Position numbers and translations under genes: made by a program
The notes under the pieces: model-generated
Databases searched by the model: none
Told to the model about the DNA's origin: nothing
What the model saw: only the letters and a program-made list of their open reading frames with translations
Assembly (NCBI RefSeq): GCF_014649795.1
Contig: NZ_BMTS01000015.1
Location: 62,001-126,000 of the forward strand
DNA length: 64,000 nucleotides
Source of the DNA: Streptomyces melanogenes
GTDB taxonomy: Bacteria > Actinomycetota > Actinomycetes > Streptomycetales > Streptomycetaceae
Direction: 5' to 3'
In this document: in pieces, positions 7,911 to 16,407 of the stretch
Position numbering within the stretch: position 1 is the stretch's first letter
Layout: each line of letters starts with the position of its first letter

Positions 7911-9140
7911 CTAGAAGCCGTGGGGCAGCCACGGGGCCAGCGGTGTGGTGAACGCCGCGCTCGCCTCCGCCAGGGCGCCCTCCCTGAGCTCTCGGGCTCG
8001 GCCCGCCGAGGCCAGGGCGGAGAGGGACACGCCGCCCAGGAAGGCCGCGCCAAGGTCCCGGGCCGACAGCGCCACATCCGCCGCGTCCGCCGTGCGCGAG
8101 CACACCGCCCCCTTCCCGTCCCCACTCAACCGCCACCGCCCCGCATTCCACCCGCAGAACGAGTCGGAGACGTCGAGGACGAGGTCCACGGGGGACGAGT
8201 AGGAGCGGGAGGACAGAGCGGCGCCCACGTCCACCAGGCGCACGTACAGACCGTCCCGCACCCGTACCCCACACCGCCGCACATCGGACACGAGATGCAG
8301 CAGCGGGTCGTCCACCGGCCGGTTCCCCGCCTTCACCGTCGACATCAGGTCGATGTCGCACAGGAACCGCCACAGCGCCCCGTACACGGCGGGCGAGTCC
8401 GCGTTGATGTCCCGCAGCGTCACCACGCCCTTCGGGCCCGCCGCGTCCCACACCGGCTTCGTGTGGAAGCGGACGTACCCCACGACCTCGTCGCCCCGCG
8501 AGGCCAGCACGCACTGCGCGGGCGACCCCCCGTCCCGCATCCCCACCGGGTCGAGGAGCGGATGCCCCTCCCAGGCCGGCGTGCGCAGGAACATGCCCGC
8601 GCGCGTCCCCACCGCACGCCCGTAAACGGCCTCGCACACCGACGCGGCCTCGGCGAGGGACGCGTACCGCAGGGTCACGTCCTCCCCGCCCTCCGGCACC
8701 TCCACCCGCACCCGCGACGAGTCGATCTCCAGGCTCATCTGCTGGGTGGCGAGGCCGAACCCGTACCGCCCGTAGATCCCCGGCTCGGACGCCGTGAGGA
8801 CGGCGAGCGGGACGCCCTCCTCGCGCAGGACGTCCAGCTGGCTCCGGATCATCGACGTGAGGATCCCGCGCCGGCGGTGCGTCGCCGCGACGCCGACCGC
8901 GCTGACCGCCCCGGTCGGCACAAACCCGCCGCCCGGCACCGAGATCGGCAGCGCGAAGGTCTGGGTGGTGCCGACGACGGTCGACCCCTCGTACGCCGCC
9001 AGGCAGCGCGCCGGATCGATCACCGTGCGCCAGAACTCCTCCAGCTCCGGATCCTCCGGGGTCGCCCCGAACACCCGCTCCACCACCCCGTACCACTGGT
9101 CGAAGTCGGAGGGGTCCAGAGCACGTACGTCCACAGTCAT
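7911..9140 (-). CDS. Eis-like GNAT acetyltransferase
   Basis: 409 residues with the tripartite Eis architecture: GNAT domain, degenerate GNAT domain and SCP2-like C-terminal domain. Such enzymes acetylate amines (aminoglycosides, protein lysines). Acetyl-CoA motif VAATHRRRGILTSM at about 85-98; IYGRYGFG at 123-130 supplies a candidate catalytic Tyr. The protein ends in Phe409, matching the family's use of the C-terminal carboxylate. In the C-terminal half, VDLVLDVSDSFCGWNAGRW and DVALSARDLGAAFLGG are typical. Start at 9140 (MTVDVRALD). The natural substrate is unknown, and acetylation of a drug cannot be assumed. Confidence 0.88.
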   Translation of the reverse strand: MTVDVRALDPSDFDQWYGVVERVFGATPEDPELEEFWRTVIDPARCLAAYEGSTVVGTTQTFALPISVPGGGFVPTGAVSAVGVAATHRRRGILTSMIRSQLDVLREEGVPLAVLTASEPGIYGRYGFGLATQQMSLEIDSSRVRVEVPEGGEDVTLRYASLAEAASVCEAVYGRAVGTRAGMFLRTPAWEGHPLLDPVGMRDGGSPAQCVLASRGDEVVGYVRFHTKPVWDAAGPKGVVTLRDINADSPAVYGALWRFLCDIDLMSTVKAGNRPVDDPLLHLVSDVRRCGVRVRDGLYVRLVDVGAALSSRSYSSPVDLVLDVSDSFCGWNAGRWRLSGDGKGAVCSRTADAADVALSARDLGAAFLGGVSLSALASAGRARELREGALAEASAAFTTPLAPWLPHGF

Positions 9141-9233
9141 ACGCCATGACTACCAGCGGTTATGACATCCGGTCGACCTGATTTCGAACGCACTGCCAGA
9201 GGGGTCCCCCTGCGCACGGCGGCGTCGGCTGGA

Positions 9234-9247
9234 TAGGGTCACCGGCA
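9234..9247 (+). promoter_or_regulatory. -10 box, leaderless start for the PP2C gene
   Basis: TAGGGT at 9234-9239 lies 8 bases before the ATG at 9248, with no ribosome-binding site between. Transcription would begin at or within a few bases of the start codon. Confidence 0.5.
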
Positions 9248-10393
9248 ATGGCACGTCGCGTGGGAGCGGATTCGTACAGTGCCCGGTGGCGCAAGTCCGC
9301 GCACCGGGCACGTATCGCGCTGCGCAAGTCCGGGGTCGACTACTTCCGGGGCGACGGCTCGGAATGGATCGCGCTCGGGGGCCTGCTCCTGACCGTTCCG
9401 GCGATCGCCGCCGCGACCCTCGTCTCCCCGGTCTGGTGCGCGCCCGGCGCGCTCGCCCTGCCGATCGTCGCGGGCGGCGTCCTGCTCCGCCCCGCGAGCC
9501 TGCTCGGTCTGTACGCGGCCGCCGCCGTCGCCCTGATCGTCGAGTCCGTACAACTGGGTCCGTACACGGAGGGCCCTGCCAGGGTCACCCCCGGCACGGT
9601 CCTCGTGGTCGCCGCCTGCGGCCTCTTCGGCCTCCTCATCGCCCAGTTCCGCGCCCGCGTCGGCGTGCCCTGGCGGCGCGGCGGCACGATGCTCTTCGAC
9701 CTGCGCGAACGCATCCGCGTCCAGTCCGCCCTGCCGCGCCTGCCGCGCGGCTGGCACCGCGAGATGGCCCTGCGTCCGGCAGGCGGGCAGTCCTTCTCCG
9801 GCGACTTCGTCGTGGCGGCCCGTACGAACGGGCACCGCACGCTGGAAGTCGTCCTCACGGACGTCTCCGGCAAGGGCATGGACGCGGGGTCGCGCGCGCT
9901 GCTGCTGTCGGGGGCGTTCGGCGGGCTGCTCGGCTCGCTGCCGCCGCACGGCTTCCTCCCGGCGGCCAACGGCTATCTGCTCCGCCAGGACTGGGACGAG
10001 GGCTTCGCGACCTCGATCCACCTGGTCCTGGATCTGGACTCCGGCGACTACGAGCTGCTGTCCGCCGGACACCTCCCCGCGCTGCACCTGCAAGCGGGCT
10101 CCGGCCGCTGGCAGGAGGTGTCGGGCGACGGCCCGCTGCTCGGGGTGTACGACGGGGCCGAGTTCCACCCGGTCAAGGGCTCACTCGGCCCCGGCGACGT
10201 ACTGATGCTCTTCACGGACGGCCTCGTCGAGACGGCCGAACGCGACATCGCGGAAGGCATCGACCGCCTCACGGGCGAGGCCGACCGTTACGTCACGACG
10301 GGCTTCGAGGGCGCGGCCTGGCACCTGATCGAGGCGGTGGCGAAGGACGTCAACGACGACCGTGCGCTGCTGCTGATCAGGCGCGACGCGTGA
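9248..10393 (+). CDS. SpoIIE-type PP2C Ser/Thr phosphatase, membrane-anchored
   Basis: A 381-residue metal-dependent phosphatase (PPM/SpoIIE/RsbU class), which typically dephosphorylates anti-anti-sigma factors. Three or so hydrophobic helices span about 42-135 (WIALGGLLLTVPAIAAATLV and following). The catalytic domain covers about 165-381: SGDFVVAA and LTDVSGKGMDA carry metal-binding Asp residues, LLSAGHLPALH and MLFTDGLVETAE are family motifs, and NDDRALLLIRR ends it. No sensory PAS/GAF domain is present. The last 17 bases overlap the convergent DUF397 gene. Target unknown; no antisigma gene is adjacent. Confidence 0.9.
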   Translation: MARRVGADSYSARWRKSAHRARIALRKSGVDYFRGDGSEWIALGGLLLTVPAIAAATLVSPVWCAPGALALPIVAGGVLLRPASLLGLYAAAAVALIVESVQLGPYTEGPARVTPGTVLVVAACGLFGLLIAQFRARVGVPWRRGGTMLFDLRERIRVQSALPRLPRGWHREMALRPAGGQSFSGDFVVAARTNGHRTLEVVLTDVSGKGMDAGSRALLLSGAFGGLLGSLPPHGFLPAANGYLLRQDWDEGFATSIHLVLDLDSGDYELLSAGHLPALHLQAGSGRWQEVSGDGPLLGVYDGAEFHPVKGSLGPGDVLMLFTDGLVETAERDIAEGIDRLTGEADRYVTTGFEGAAWHLIEAVAKDVNDDRALLLIRRDA

Positions 10394-10637
10394 CGTTCTG
10401 TACGAAGGCGGTGAAAGCGGCCGGGCTGACGGTGAGGGCTGCGCCCTCGGGCCGCTTGGAGTCGCGGATGGCGACGGTGTGGGCGAGATCCGCAACCTCG
10501 ACGCATTCGCCCCCGCCGCCGCCGCTGTAGCTCGACTTACGCCAGGCCGCGCCGCCGAGTGTTGCGCATTCCACACATTCGCCGCCGCCAGAACCGCTGT
10601 AGCTCGACTTACGCCACTGCGCGTTCGTCAGGTCCAT
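10377..10637 (-). CDS. DUF397 protein with internal duplication
   Basis: 86 residues of the actinobacterial DUF397 family, partners of XRE/DUF5753 regulators (the abaA/whiJ-type modules of Streptomyces development and antibiotic control). The hallmark WRKSSYSG-x-GGGECVE occurs twice, at about 8-23 and 32-47, from a 72-base duplication. It is followed by VADLAHTVAIRDSKRPEG and FVQNV. Most family members have one motif. GGAGG upstream of the ATG at 10637 is a good ribosome-binding site. The start lies 29 bases inside the upstream XRE gene, so translation is probably coupled. Confidence 0.9.
   Translation of the reverse strand: MDLTNAQWRKSSYSGSGGGECVECATLGGAAWRKSSYSGGGGGECVEVADLAHTVAIRDSKRPEGAALTVSPAAFTAFVQNVTRRA
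10522..10616 (-). repeat. 72-base tandem duplication within the DUF397 gene
   Basis: A 23-base block (beginning CCGCTGTAGCTCGACTTACG on the plus strand) is found at 10522-10544 and 10594-10616. The period is 72 bases, 24 codons, so the frame is kept. It encodes the duplicated WRKSSYSG start. Confidence 0.9.
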
Positions 10638-11445
10638 AACGTTCCTCCATTACGCGAGCGATCAATGCGGCCGAGTCCTCGGGCGAGAGGGCCGTGGCCT
10701 GCAAGCGAGCGTAACCGACTGAACGCTCCCTGATCAGTGGGGCGTTGGCGGACATGTGCCCGATGTCGTAGCTCTCCGTATAGAACAGGTCAGGCTCGTC
10801 GTCGAGCCGGAGGAGGGTGAACGATCCACGGGTGGCGGCGTGTTCACCGACCGAGAAGGGGAGCACCTGGATGTGGACCCACGGGCGGTTGCAGAAGCTC
10901 AGCAGGTGGTCCAGTTGATCCCGCATGATCTCGCGGCCGCCGATCGGTCGGTACAGCACCGCCTCGTCCAGTACCGCCCACAGCACCGGCGGGTTGTCCT
11001 TCGCCAGGATTCGTTGCCGCTCCATCCGGGCGGCTACCAGCGCGTCGAGGTTGTCGGGCTGTTCGATGTTCAGGATGGCCTTCGCATAATCCTCCGTCTG
11101 GAGAAGGCCGTACACCACCTGAGCCTGGTAGGTGCTGATGTACGCAGCCCGCGCTTCCATCTCGGCGTACTGCTGGAACCAACACGGCAGTTGGCTGCGC
11201 AACACCAACCCCACCAGCCGCGAGAAACGCCCCTCCGTCCCCAGCGCCGCGTCCAGCCGCTCGGAGAAGTCCCTCGTAGGCACCTTCATCGCGGTCTCGA
11301 TCTGGCCGATCAGGGACGCGGCGCAGAACAGGCAGCCCCCTAGCTGCCCCTGCGTCATTCCGGCGCGTTCGCGTTCTCGACGCAGCTCGGAACCGTAATA
11401 GTCGAGCGGTGACGCGCTCGGGTCCAGTGTGCGGATGTTCACCAC
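10609..11445 (-). CDS. XRE-family regulator with DUF5753 domain
   Basis: 278-residue DNA-binding regulator. The helix-turn-helix at about 15-65 (LRRERERAGMTQGQLGG...SLIGQIETAMKVP) is followed by the DUF5753 putative sensing domain (about 95-270: VYGLLQTEDYAKAIL, RQRILAKDNPPVLWAVLDEAVLYRPIGG, VQVLPF-like IQVLPFSVGEHA). Such regulators act with the adjacent DUF397 protein. Two in-frame GTGs (11445, 11442) are both usable, preceded by GGAGG. Cys residues in the HTH (GCLFCAAS) are unusual for this family. Overlaps DUF397 by 29 bases. Confidence 0.92.
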   Translation of the reverse strand: MVNIRTLDPSASPLDYYGSELRRERERAGMTQGQLGGCLFCAASLIGQIETAMKVPTRDFSERLDAALGTEGRFSRLVGLVLRSQLPCWFQQYAEMEARAAYISTYQAQVVYGLLQTEDYAKAILNIEQPDNLDALVAARMERQRILAKDNPPVLWAVLDEAVLYRPIGGREIMRDQLDHLLSFCNRPWVHIQVLPFSVGEHAATRGSFTLLRLDDEPDLFYTESYDIGHMSANAPLIRERSVGYARLQATALSPEDSAALIARVMEERYGPDERAVA

Positions 11446-11656
11446 GGCGGCCTCCAGCGGCTCGCGGAGTTTCTCAGGTCACATAGCGGAGCGTAACCAA
11501 GCAACCGCGCCCAGCGAGGGGAAACGGGACAACTCCCGTACGGGGGTAGGGGTGTCCCCACCCCAGATCCGCCGGGAACCGCCATGGTCCGGGACCTGCC
11601 CGAATCCGTACGTTCGAGACATCGGTCAACGGACGTACGAGGAGAGGTCGAAAACG

Positions 11657-12463
11657 ATGGCACTGGGACGCGGCAAGCGGCGGGCGGCAAGGGTCGAGGC
11701 CGTCGAGGGCGACCCCGGCTGGGCCGTCGAGCTGCGCGGGGTGCGGCGCCAGTACGGGCGGGGCGGCTCGGCCGTGCACGCCCTGCGCGGGATCGACCTC
11801 AAGCTGCCGCGCGGGAGCTTCACGGCGGTGATGGGGCCGTCGGGGTCGGGCAAGTCGACGTTCTTGCAGTGCGCGGCGGGGCTCGACCGGCCGACGGACG
11901 GGTCGGTACGGCTCGGCGGGACCGAGATCACGGGCATGAGCGAGAACAAGCTGACGGAGCTGCGGCGCGCGCGGCTCGGGTTCGTGTTCCAGGCGTTCAA
12001 CCTCCTGCCGTCGCTCACGGTCGAGCAGAACGTGCTGCTGCCGATGCGGCTGGCGGGGCGGCGGCCGGACCGGCGCCGGGCGGAGGAGCTCCTGGGGCAG
12101 GTGGGGCTGGCGGGGAAGGGGAAGCGGCGGCCGGGCGAGCTGTCCGGCGGGCAGCAGCAGCGTGTGGCGATCGCCCGCGCGCTGGTCACCCGTCCCGACG
12201 TCGTGTTCGCGGATGAGCCGACGGGGGCGCTGGATACGCGTACGGCGGGGGAGGTGTTGGCGTTGTTGCGGTCGGCGGTGGACGGTCTGGGGGCGACGGT
12301 GGTGATGGTTACGCATGATCCCGCTGCGGCGGCCTATGCGGATCAGGTGCTGTTCCTGGCGGACGGGGCGCTGGCGGACGCGCTGCGGGGGGCGTCGGCG
12401 GCGCAGATCGGGGCCCGGATGACGTCGCTGACGGCGCCGGCGTACGTCGGGGTGGCGGCGTGA
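11657..12463 (+). CDS. ABC transporter ATP-binding protein (MacB/LolD type)
   Basis: 268-residue nucleotide-binding subunit energising the FtsX-type permease encoded next. Walker A GPSGSGKST near residue 60, Q-loop VFQAFNLLPS, signature LSGGQQQRVAIARAL, Walker B VVFADEPTGALD and switch His in MVTHDP. The ATG at 11657 has GAGGAGAGG upstream and a sensible short N-terminus; the frame extends to 11429 but without support. A palindromic element of about 215 bases separates it from its permease, which is unusual for this gene pair. Confidence 0.93.
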   Translation: MALGRGKRRAARVEAVEGDPGWAVELRGVRRQYGRGGSAVHALRGIDLKLPRGSFTAVMGPSGSGKSTFLQCAAGLDRPTDGSVRLGGTEITGMSENKLTELRRARLGFVFQAFNLLPSLTVEQNVLLPMRLAGRRPDRRRAEELLGQVGLAGKGKRRPGELSGGQQQRVAIARALVTRPDVVFADEPTGALDTRTAGEVLALLRSAVDGLGATVVMVTHDPAAAAYADQVLFLADGALADALRGASAAQIGARMTSLTAPAYVGVAA

Positions 12464-12466
12464 AGT

Positions 12467-12681
12467 CCCCCACCCCACCCCTTCCCGAAAGTCCTCTGGC
12501 GGACGGCCGGGCTCGTCGGCTGCGGACCGTCCCCAACTGGTCGCGCAGTTCCCCGCGCCCCTAAATGCGCCCCTGCGGGGCGCCCCTGTAGGGGCGCGGG
12601 GAACTGCGCGACCAGCCACCCACGGTCCGCAGACGAACGACAGCCGCCCGGCCAGGGCTTTCGGGAAGGGGCGGGGTGGGG
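12467..12681. repeat. Nested palindromic intergenic element, copy B, inside an ABC operon
   Basis: The most complete copy. The outer arm CACCCCTTCCCGAAAG (about 12475-12490) pairs with CTTTCGGGAAGGGGCGGGGT (about 12658-12677). Next inward, GGCCGGGC pairs with GCCCGGCC. The inner palindrome (about 12520-12635) runs from TGCGGACCGT and GGTCGCGCAGTTCCCCGCGC to the matching GCGCGGGGAACTGCGCGACC and ACGGTCCGCA. The centre holds a small GC hairpin. It fills most of the 279 bases between ATPase and permease genes. Confidence 0.92.
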
Positions 12682-12742
12682 AATCCGCCCGCCGCAGGCG
12701 CACACACAGCACGCAACACGCAACACGCAGGAGTGACCCACC

Positions 12743-15184
12743 ATGACCCGCCCCAACGGCCTCGCCCGCGCAGCGCTCCGTTTCAAACCCTCCGCCTTCA
12801 CCGGCACCTTCATCGCCCTCTTCATGGCCGCGATGATCGTCTCGGCCTGCGGCATCCTCCTGGAGACCGGCGTACGCGCCTCCGTCCCGGCAGAGCGCTA
12901 CGCCGGCGCCCCCGTGATCGCCGCCGCCGACCAGCAGGTGCACTACACGACCGGCAGCGGCGAGGACCGCGAAACCGAGTCCGTCGCCCTGCCGGACAAG
13001 GCGCGGCTCGACGCGGCCCTGGCGGCCCGCGCCGCGACGGCCCCCGGCGCGGCCGCCGCGATCGCGGACGTCTCCTTCCCCGTACGCGACGGACGTACAG
13101 GAAATACGCCCGCGACCGCCCACGGCTGGGGCTCGACCGCCTTCACCGGCACCAAGCTCACCGCCGGAACCCCGCCCCGTACCGGCGAAGTGGTGACCGG
13201 CGACCGCGCCGCCGTCGGCGACCGGGTCACCGTCGACACCCCCTCCGGCAAGCGGCAGTTCACGGTGTCCGGCACCACCCACGCCCCCGGCATCATGTGG
13301 TTCGCCGACACCCAGGCCCTGGCTCTGTCCGGGCACCCCGGCAAGGCCGACGCCATCGCCGTGCTCGCCAAGCCCGGCGTCAGCGCCGCCACCCTCGCCG
13401 ACCAGGTCGAAGAGCGGCTCGGGGACGCGGCCGAGGTGCACACCGGTGACGGGCGCGGCGCCGTCGAGACCCCCGGCCTCGCCTTCGCCAAGGAGATGCT
13501 GACCGGGCTCGGCGGCTCCTTCGGCGGCGTGGCGACCATGGTCGCCGTCTTCACCGCCGCCGGGACCGTCACGCTCTCCGTCGGCCAGCGCCGCCGCGAG
13601 TACGCCCTGCTGCGCGCGATAGGCGCGACCCCGCGCCAGATCCGGCGCACCATCGCCACCGAGACCCTGCTGGTCGCCCCGCTCGCGGGCGCGCTGGGCT
13701 GCCTGCCGGGGATCGCGCTCGCGAACTGGTGGTTCGGCCAGCTCCGCGACAAGGGCGCGATCCCGGAGGCCGTGGACCTGTCGGTGTCGTGGATCCCGCT
13801 GGTCGCGGCGGTCGGCGCGGCCGTACTGACCTCGCTGTTCGCCGGGTACATGGCGGCCCGCCGCCCGTCCCGCACCAAGCCGGGCGAGGCGCTGCGGGAC
13901 GCGTCGGTGGAGCGGCTGCGGGTCGGCTGGATCCGTACGCCCCTGGGCCTGGCGGCCCTCGGCGGCGGCATCGCCCTCTCGGGCGTGGCCGCGTCCGAGA
14001 AGGGCGAGGACGCGGCGAACGCGGCCCTCGGCGTCGTCATGCTCTTCATGCTGGCGGTGGCCCTGCTCGGCCCGCTGATCGCGCGCGCCTGCGCCGGTCT
14101 GTTCGGCCTGCCGCTGCGCGCGGCGGGCGCCCCGGCGTCGCTGGCGGCCGCCAACTCCCGCACGAACGCCCGCCGACTGGCCTCCGCGATCACCCCGATC
14201 GTCCTGGCCATGGCGTTCTCGTCCGTCCTCGTCTTCCTGCACACCAGCGAGGACCGCGTCATGGAGAAGCAGCAGCGGGCGGGCCTGGTCGCCGACCGGG
14301 TGGTCACCGGGCCCTCGGGCCTGACCTCGGACGCGCTGACCCGGGCGAAGGCGACCCCGGGCGTCGAGGTGGCGGTGGCCCTGACCCGTACGTCCGTCCT
14401 GGCCCACGCCGGCGGGAGCCTCCAGTCCTTCTCCACCCAGGGCTTCACGGGCACGGGCGCGGACCTGGCCCGCGTCATGGACCTGGGCGTACGCAAGGGC
14501 TCCCTGGACGCCCTGAAGCCCGGCACGGTCGCCCTGGACAAGACCCTGGCGAACGACACGAACAAGCACGTGGGCGACCGCTTCCCGATCCTGCTCCCCG
14601 ACGGCACGAAGGCGTCCCCGAGGGTGGTGGCCACGTACGACAGGGGCCTGGGCCTGTCCCAAGTGACCCTTCCGCAGGCCGACTTGGCGCCGCACACGAC
14701 GGCGGTGGACCAGCCGACGGAACTCCTACTGAAGGGCAAGGCTTCGCCCACTGCCCTGGCACCGCTCGGCGAGACGGTCACGGACGCGGCGGGCTACGCC
14801 ACGGCCAAGAGCGTCGACCGTGACCTGAACGCCTGGGCCAACACGACCATGGCGGCCGTCCTCGGCGGCTTCGCGGCGGTCGCGGCGGCGAACACGCTGG
14901 TCATGACGGTCCTGGACCGCCGCCGCGAGCTCGGCACCCTGCGCCTGATCGGCACGACCCGCCGCCAGGTGATGGGCATGGTGCGCTGGGAGGCGCTCCT
15001 GGTCACGTCGGCGGGCCTGATCCTGGGCACGGCGATAGCCCTGGCGACGCTGATCCCGATGACGAACGGCCTGACCGGCGAGAACCCGTACATCCCGCCC
15101 TACCTCTACGCCTCGTTCGCGGCGGGCATCCTGGGCCTGGGCTTCGCCTCCACGACCCTCCCGGCCCGCGCGGCCCTACGCTGA
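12743..15184 (+). CDS. FtsX-family ABC transporter permease (two FtsX modules)
   Basis: 813-residue membrane subunit of a MacB/Lol-like exporter or mechanotransmitter. An N-terminal helix (FTGTFIALFMAAMIVSACGI, about 19-38) is followed by an extracytoplasmic domain. The first FtsX module (about 255-375) includes SVGQRRREYALLRAIGATPRQ. A central helix pair precedes a second extracytoplasmic domain (about 500-690). The second FtsX module (about 700-813) includes LDRRRELGTLRLIGTTRRQVMGM. The ATG at 12743 has AGGAG at 12729-12733. The substrate is unknown (drug, lipoprotein or peptide). The HD hydrolase gene follows after 5 bases. Confidence 0.92.
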   Translation: MTRPNGLARAALRFKPSAFTGTFIALFMAAMIVSACGILLETGVRASVPAERYAGAPVIAAADQQVHYTTGSGEDRETESVALPDKARLDAALAARAATAPGAAAAIADVSFPVRDGRTGNTPATAHGWGSTAFTGTKLTAGTPPRTGEVVTGDRAAVGDRVTVDTPSGKRQFTVSGTTHAPGIMWFADTQALALSGHPGKADAIAVLAKPGVSAATLADQVEERLGDAAEVHTGDGRGAVETPGLAFAKEMLTGLGGSFGGVATMVAVFTAAGTVTLSVGQRRREYALLRAIGATPRQIRRTIATETLLVAPLAGALGCLPGIALANWWFGQLRDKGAIPEAVDLSVSWIPLVAAVGAAVLTSLFAGYMAARRPSRTKPGEALRDASVERLRVGWIRTPLGLAALGGGIALSGVAASEKGEDAANAALGVVMLFMLAVALLGPLIARACAGLFGLPLRAAGAPASLAAANSRTNARRLASAITPIVLAMAFSSVLVFLHTSEDRVMEKQQRAGLVADRVVTGPSGLTSDALTRAKATPGVEVAVALTRTSVLAHAGGSLQSFSTQGFTGTGADLARVMDLGVRKGSLDALKPGTVALDKTLANDTNKHVGDRFPILLPDGTKASPRVVATYDRGLGLSQVTLPQADLAPHTTAVDQPTELLLKGKASPTALAPLGETVTDAAGYATAKSVDRDLNAWANTTMAAVLGGFAAVAAANTLVMTVLDRRRELGTLRLIGTTRRQVMGMVRWEALLVTSAGLILGTAIALATLIPMTNGLTGENPYIPPYLYASFAAGILGLGFASTTLPARAALR

Positions 15185-15189
15185 CCGGC

Positions 15190-15627
15190 ATGCTCACACT
15201 TCCCGAGATCGAAGCGCTCGCGAGGGCGGCCCACGCCACCCAGACGGACAAGGCGGGCCGCCCGTACACCGAACACCTGGCGGCCGTGGCCGAAGGCGTG
15301 CGCGCGCGTGGCGGCACCCAGGAGCAGATCGCGGCGGCGTGGCTGCACGACGCGGTGGAGGACGGGGCGGTGTCGCGGGAGTGGCTGGAGGGGGCGGAAC
15401 TGGGCCCCGGGGTGCGGGAGATGGTCCTGGCGGTGACCAAAAAGCAGGGCGAGGACCTCCCCTCCTACACCGCCCGGATCCTCGCCACCCCGGGTGCGCT
15501 GCTGGTCAAAGAGGCGGACCTGGCCCACAACGCGGACCCGGCCCGCCTCGCCGTCCTCGACGAGCCCACCAGGACCCGCCTCACCCGGAAATACGCGACC
15601 GTCCGCGCTCTCCTCGGCTTGGCGTGA
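15190..15627 (+). CDS. Small HD-domain hydrolase (MESH1/SpoT-hydrolase-like)
   Basis: 145 residues comprising little more than an HD domain. AAHATQTDKAGRPYTEH at about 10-26, then AAAWLHDAVEDG with the HD metal ligands near 49-53, and KEADLAHNADPARL near 105-118 match the hydrolase half of RelA/SpoT proteins and MESH1. A (p)ppGpp or nucleotide pyrophosphohydrolase activity is plausible but not proven; other HD enzymes share these motifs. It begins 5 bases after the ABC permease stop and is probably translationally coupled. Confidence 0.82.
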   Translation: MLTLPEIEALARAAHATQTDKAGRPYTEHLAAVAEGVRARGGTQEQIAAAWLHDAVEDGAVSREWLEGAELGPGVREMVLAVTKKQGEDLPSYTARILATPGALLVKEADLAHNADPARLAVLDEPTRTRLTRKYATVRALLGLA

Positions 15628-15754
15628 TCCATACATTGGCTATGCGTCAGGCGGCAGCACCTGGAGGGGTGTTGGTGGCACGATGGACCCTGCGGGGTGT
15701 GCTCGGCGGCACACTCCGGGCCGGCAAGGCGGACCGACCAAGGGTGTGATCAGT

Positions 15755-15949
15755 GTGGCCATTTCACTGTCTGTGGTGCTGCTGTTGGCGATCGTCCTCG
15801 TGGTGATGATCCGCGGCGGCTCCATCAAGACCGGCCCGGCCATAGTCGCCGCGCTCTTCGGTTTCTTCATGGCGTCGACGGGGATGGCACCGTCCATAAA
15901 CCGCTTCCTGAACTCGCTCGCGGAAACGATCGACCAGATCAAGTTCTGA
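15755..15949 (+). CDS. Small conserved membrane protein
   Basis: 64-residue protein with one long N-terminal hydrophobic helix (AISLSVVLLLAIVLVVMI) and a second hydrophobic stretch (IVAALFGFFMASTGMAP), then a polar end NRFLNSLAETIDQIKF. The GTG at 15755 is chosen because AAGGG lies 10 bases upstream; a GTG at 15746 is in frame but too close to it. It looks like the short protein of unknown function common in Streptomyces. A terminator follows. No function assigned. Confidence 0.7.
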   Translation: MAISLSVVLLLAIVLVVMIRGGSIKTGPAIVAALFGFFMASTGMAPSINRFLNSLAETIDQIKF

Positions 15950-15978
15950 GCGCGTCCGCCGGGTCCCCGGAAAACACC

Positions 15979-16010
15979 TCGGGCCCGGTGAGCTGGTCAC
16001 CGGGCCCGAG
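15979..16010. terminator. Hairpin terminator between small gene and tRNA-Gly
   Basis: CTCGGGCCCGGTGA and TCACCGGGCCCGAG pair around GCTG. It lies 3' of both the plus-strand small gene and the minus-strand tRNA, so it can end both transcripts. Confidence 0.75.
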
Positions 16011-16017
16011 GCCGTGG

Positions 16018-16088
16018 AGCGGGCGACGGGAATCGAACCCGCGTAGCTAGTTTGGAAGACTAGGGCTCTACCATTGAGCTACGCCCGC
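16018..16088 (-). tRNA. tRNA-Gly (anticodon TCC)
   Basis: 71 bases, reading from 16088: acceptor GCGGGCG pairs with CGCCCGC. D arm AGCTCAATGGTAGAGC, anticodon loop CTTCCAA with TCC, T arm GCGGGTTCGATTCCCGT. Discriminator base U fits glycine. CCA is not encoded. Confidence 0.97.
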
Positions 16089-16240
16089 GTGCGTCGCGTC
16101 GCAGGTCAGGAATGACCGCGGCACGAAGAGCATCGTAGCGGGTCACACCCCGCGCGTGCACACCGCATCCGGCCGCGCGGCACCGGTCGCAAAGCGGCCG
16201 ACGTATTCCCCGCGGGCATGTACCCTACGTGTCGCACCGA

Positions 16241-16317
16241 CGGGGTGTGGCGCAGCTTGGTAGCGCGTCCGCTTTGGGAGCGGAAGGCCGTGGGTTCAAA
16301 TCCCGCCACCCCGACCA
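16241..16317 (+). tRNA. tRNA-Pro (anticodon TGG)
   Basis: 77 bases with acceptor CGGGGTG/CACCCCG, D arm GCGCAGCTTGGTAGCGC, anticodon loop TTTGGGA with TGG, and T arm GTGGGTTCAAATCCCGC. The 3' CCA is genomically encoded. It is divergent from tRNA-Gly, and a TACCCT at 16221-16226 is a possible -10 element. Confidence 0.97.
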
Positions 16318-16407
16318 GCAGCCCTTCGCGACCCCGACCGGCGGCCCTTCGCGCCGGTCCCGAGGTCCCCAGCGCGCCTCGCACGATCTTCCGCGCACAA
16401 GATCACA

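Noticed and set aside
12467..12681. Insertion sequence or MITE with transposase
   Set aside because: No transposase frame is present and I see no clear target-site duplication. It is kept as a repeat of unknown mobility.
11474..14695. 1073-codon minus-strand frame antisense to the ABC transporter genes
   Set aside because: Low-complexity Gly/Arg/Ala composition without motifs. The plus-strand genes have clear Walker and FtsX motifs.
16018..16317. Integrative element attachment site at tRNA-Gly or tRNA-Pro
   Set aside because: No integrase, excisionase or partial tRNA copy is visible. The flanks are core genes.
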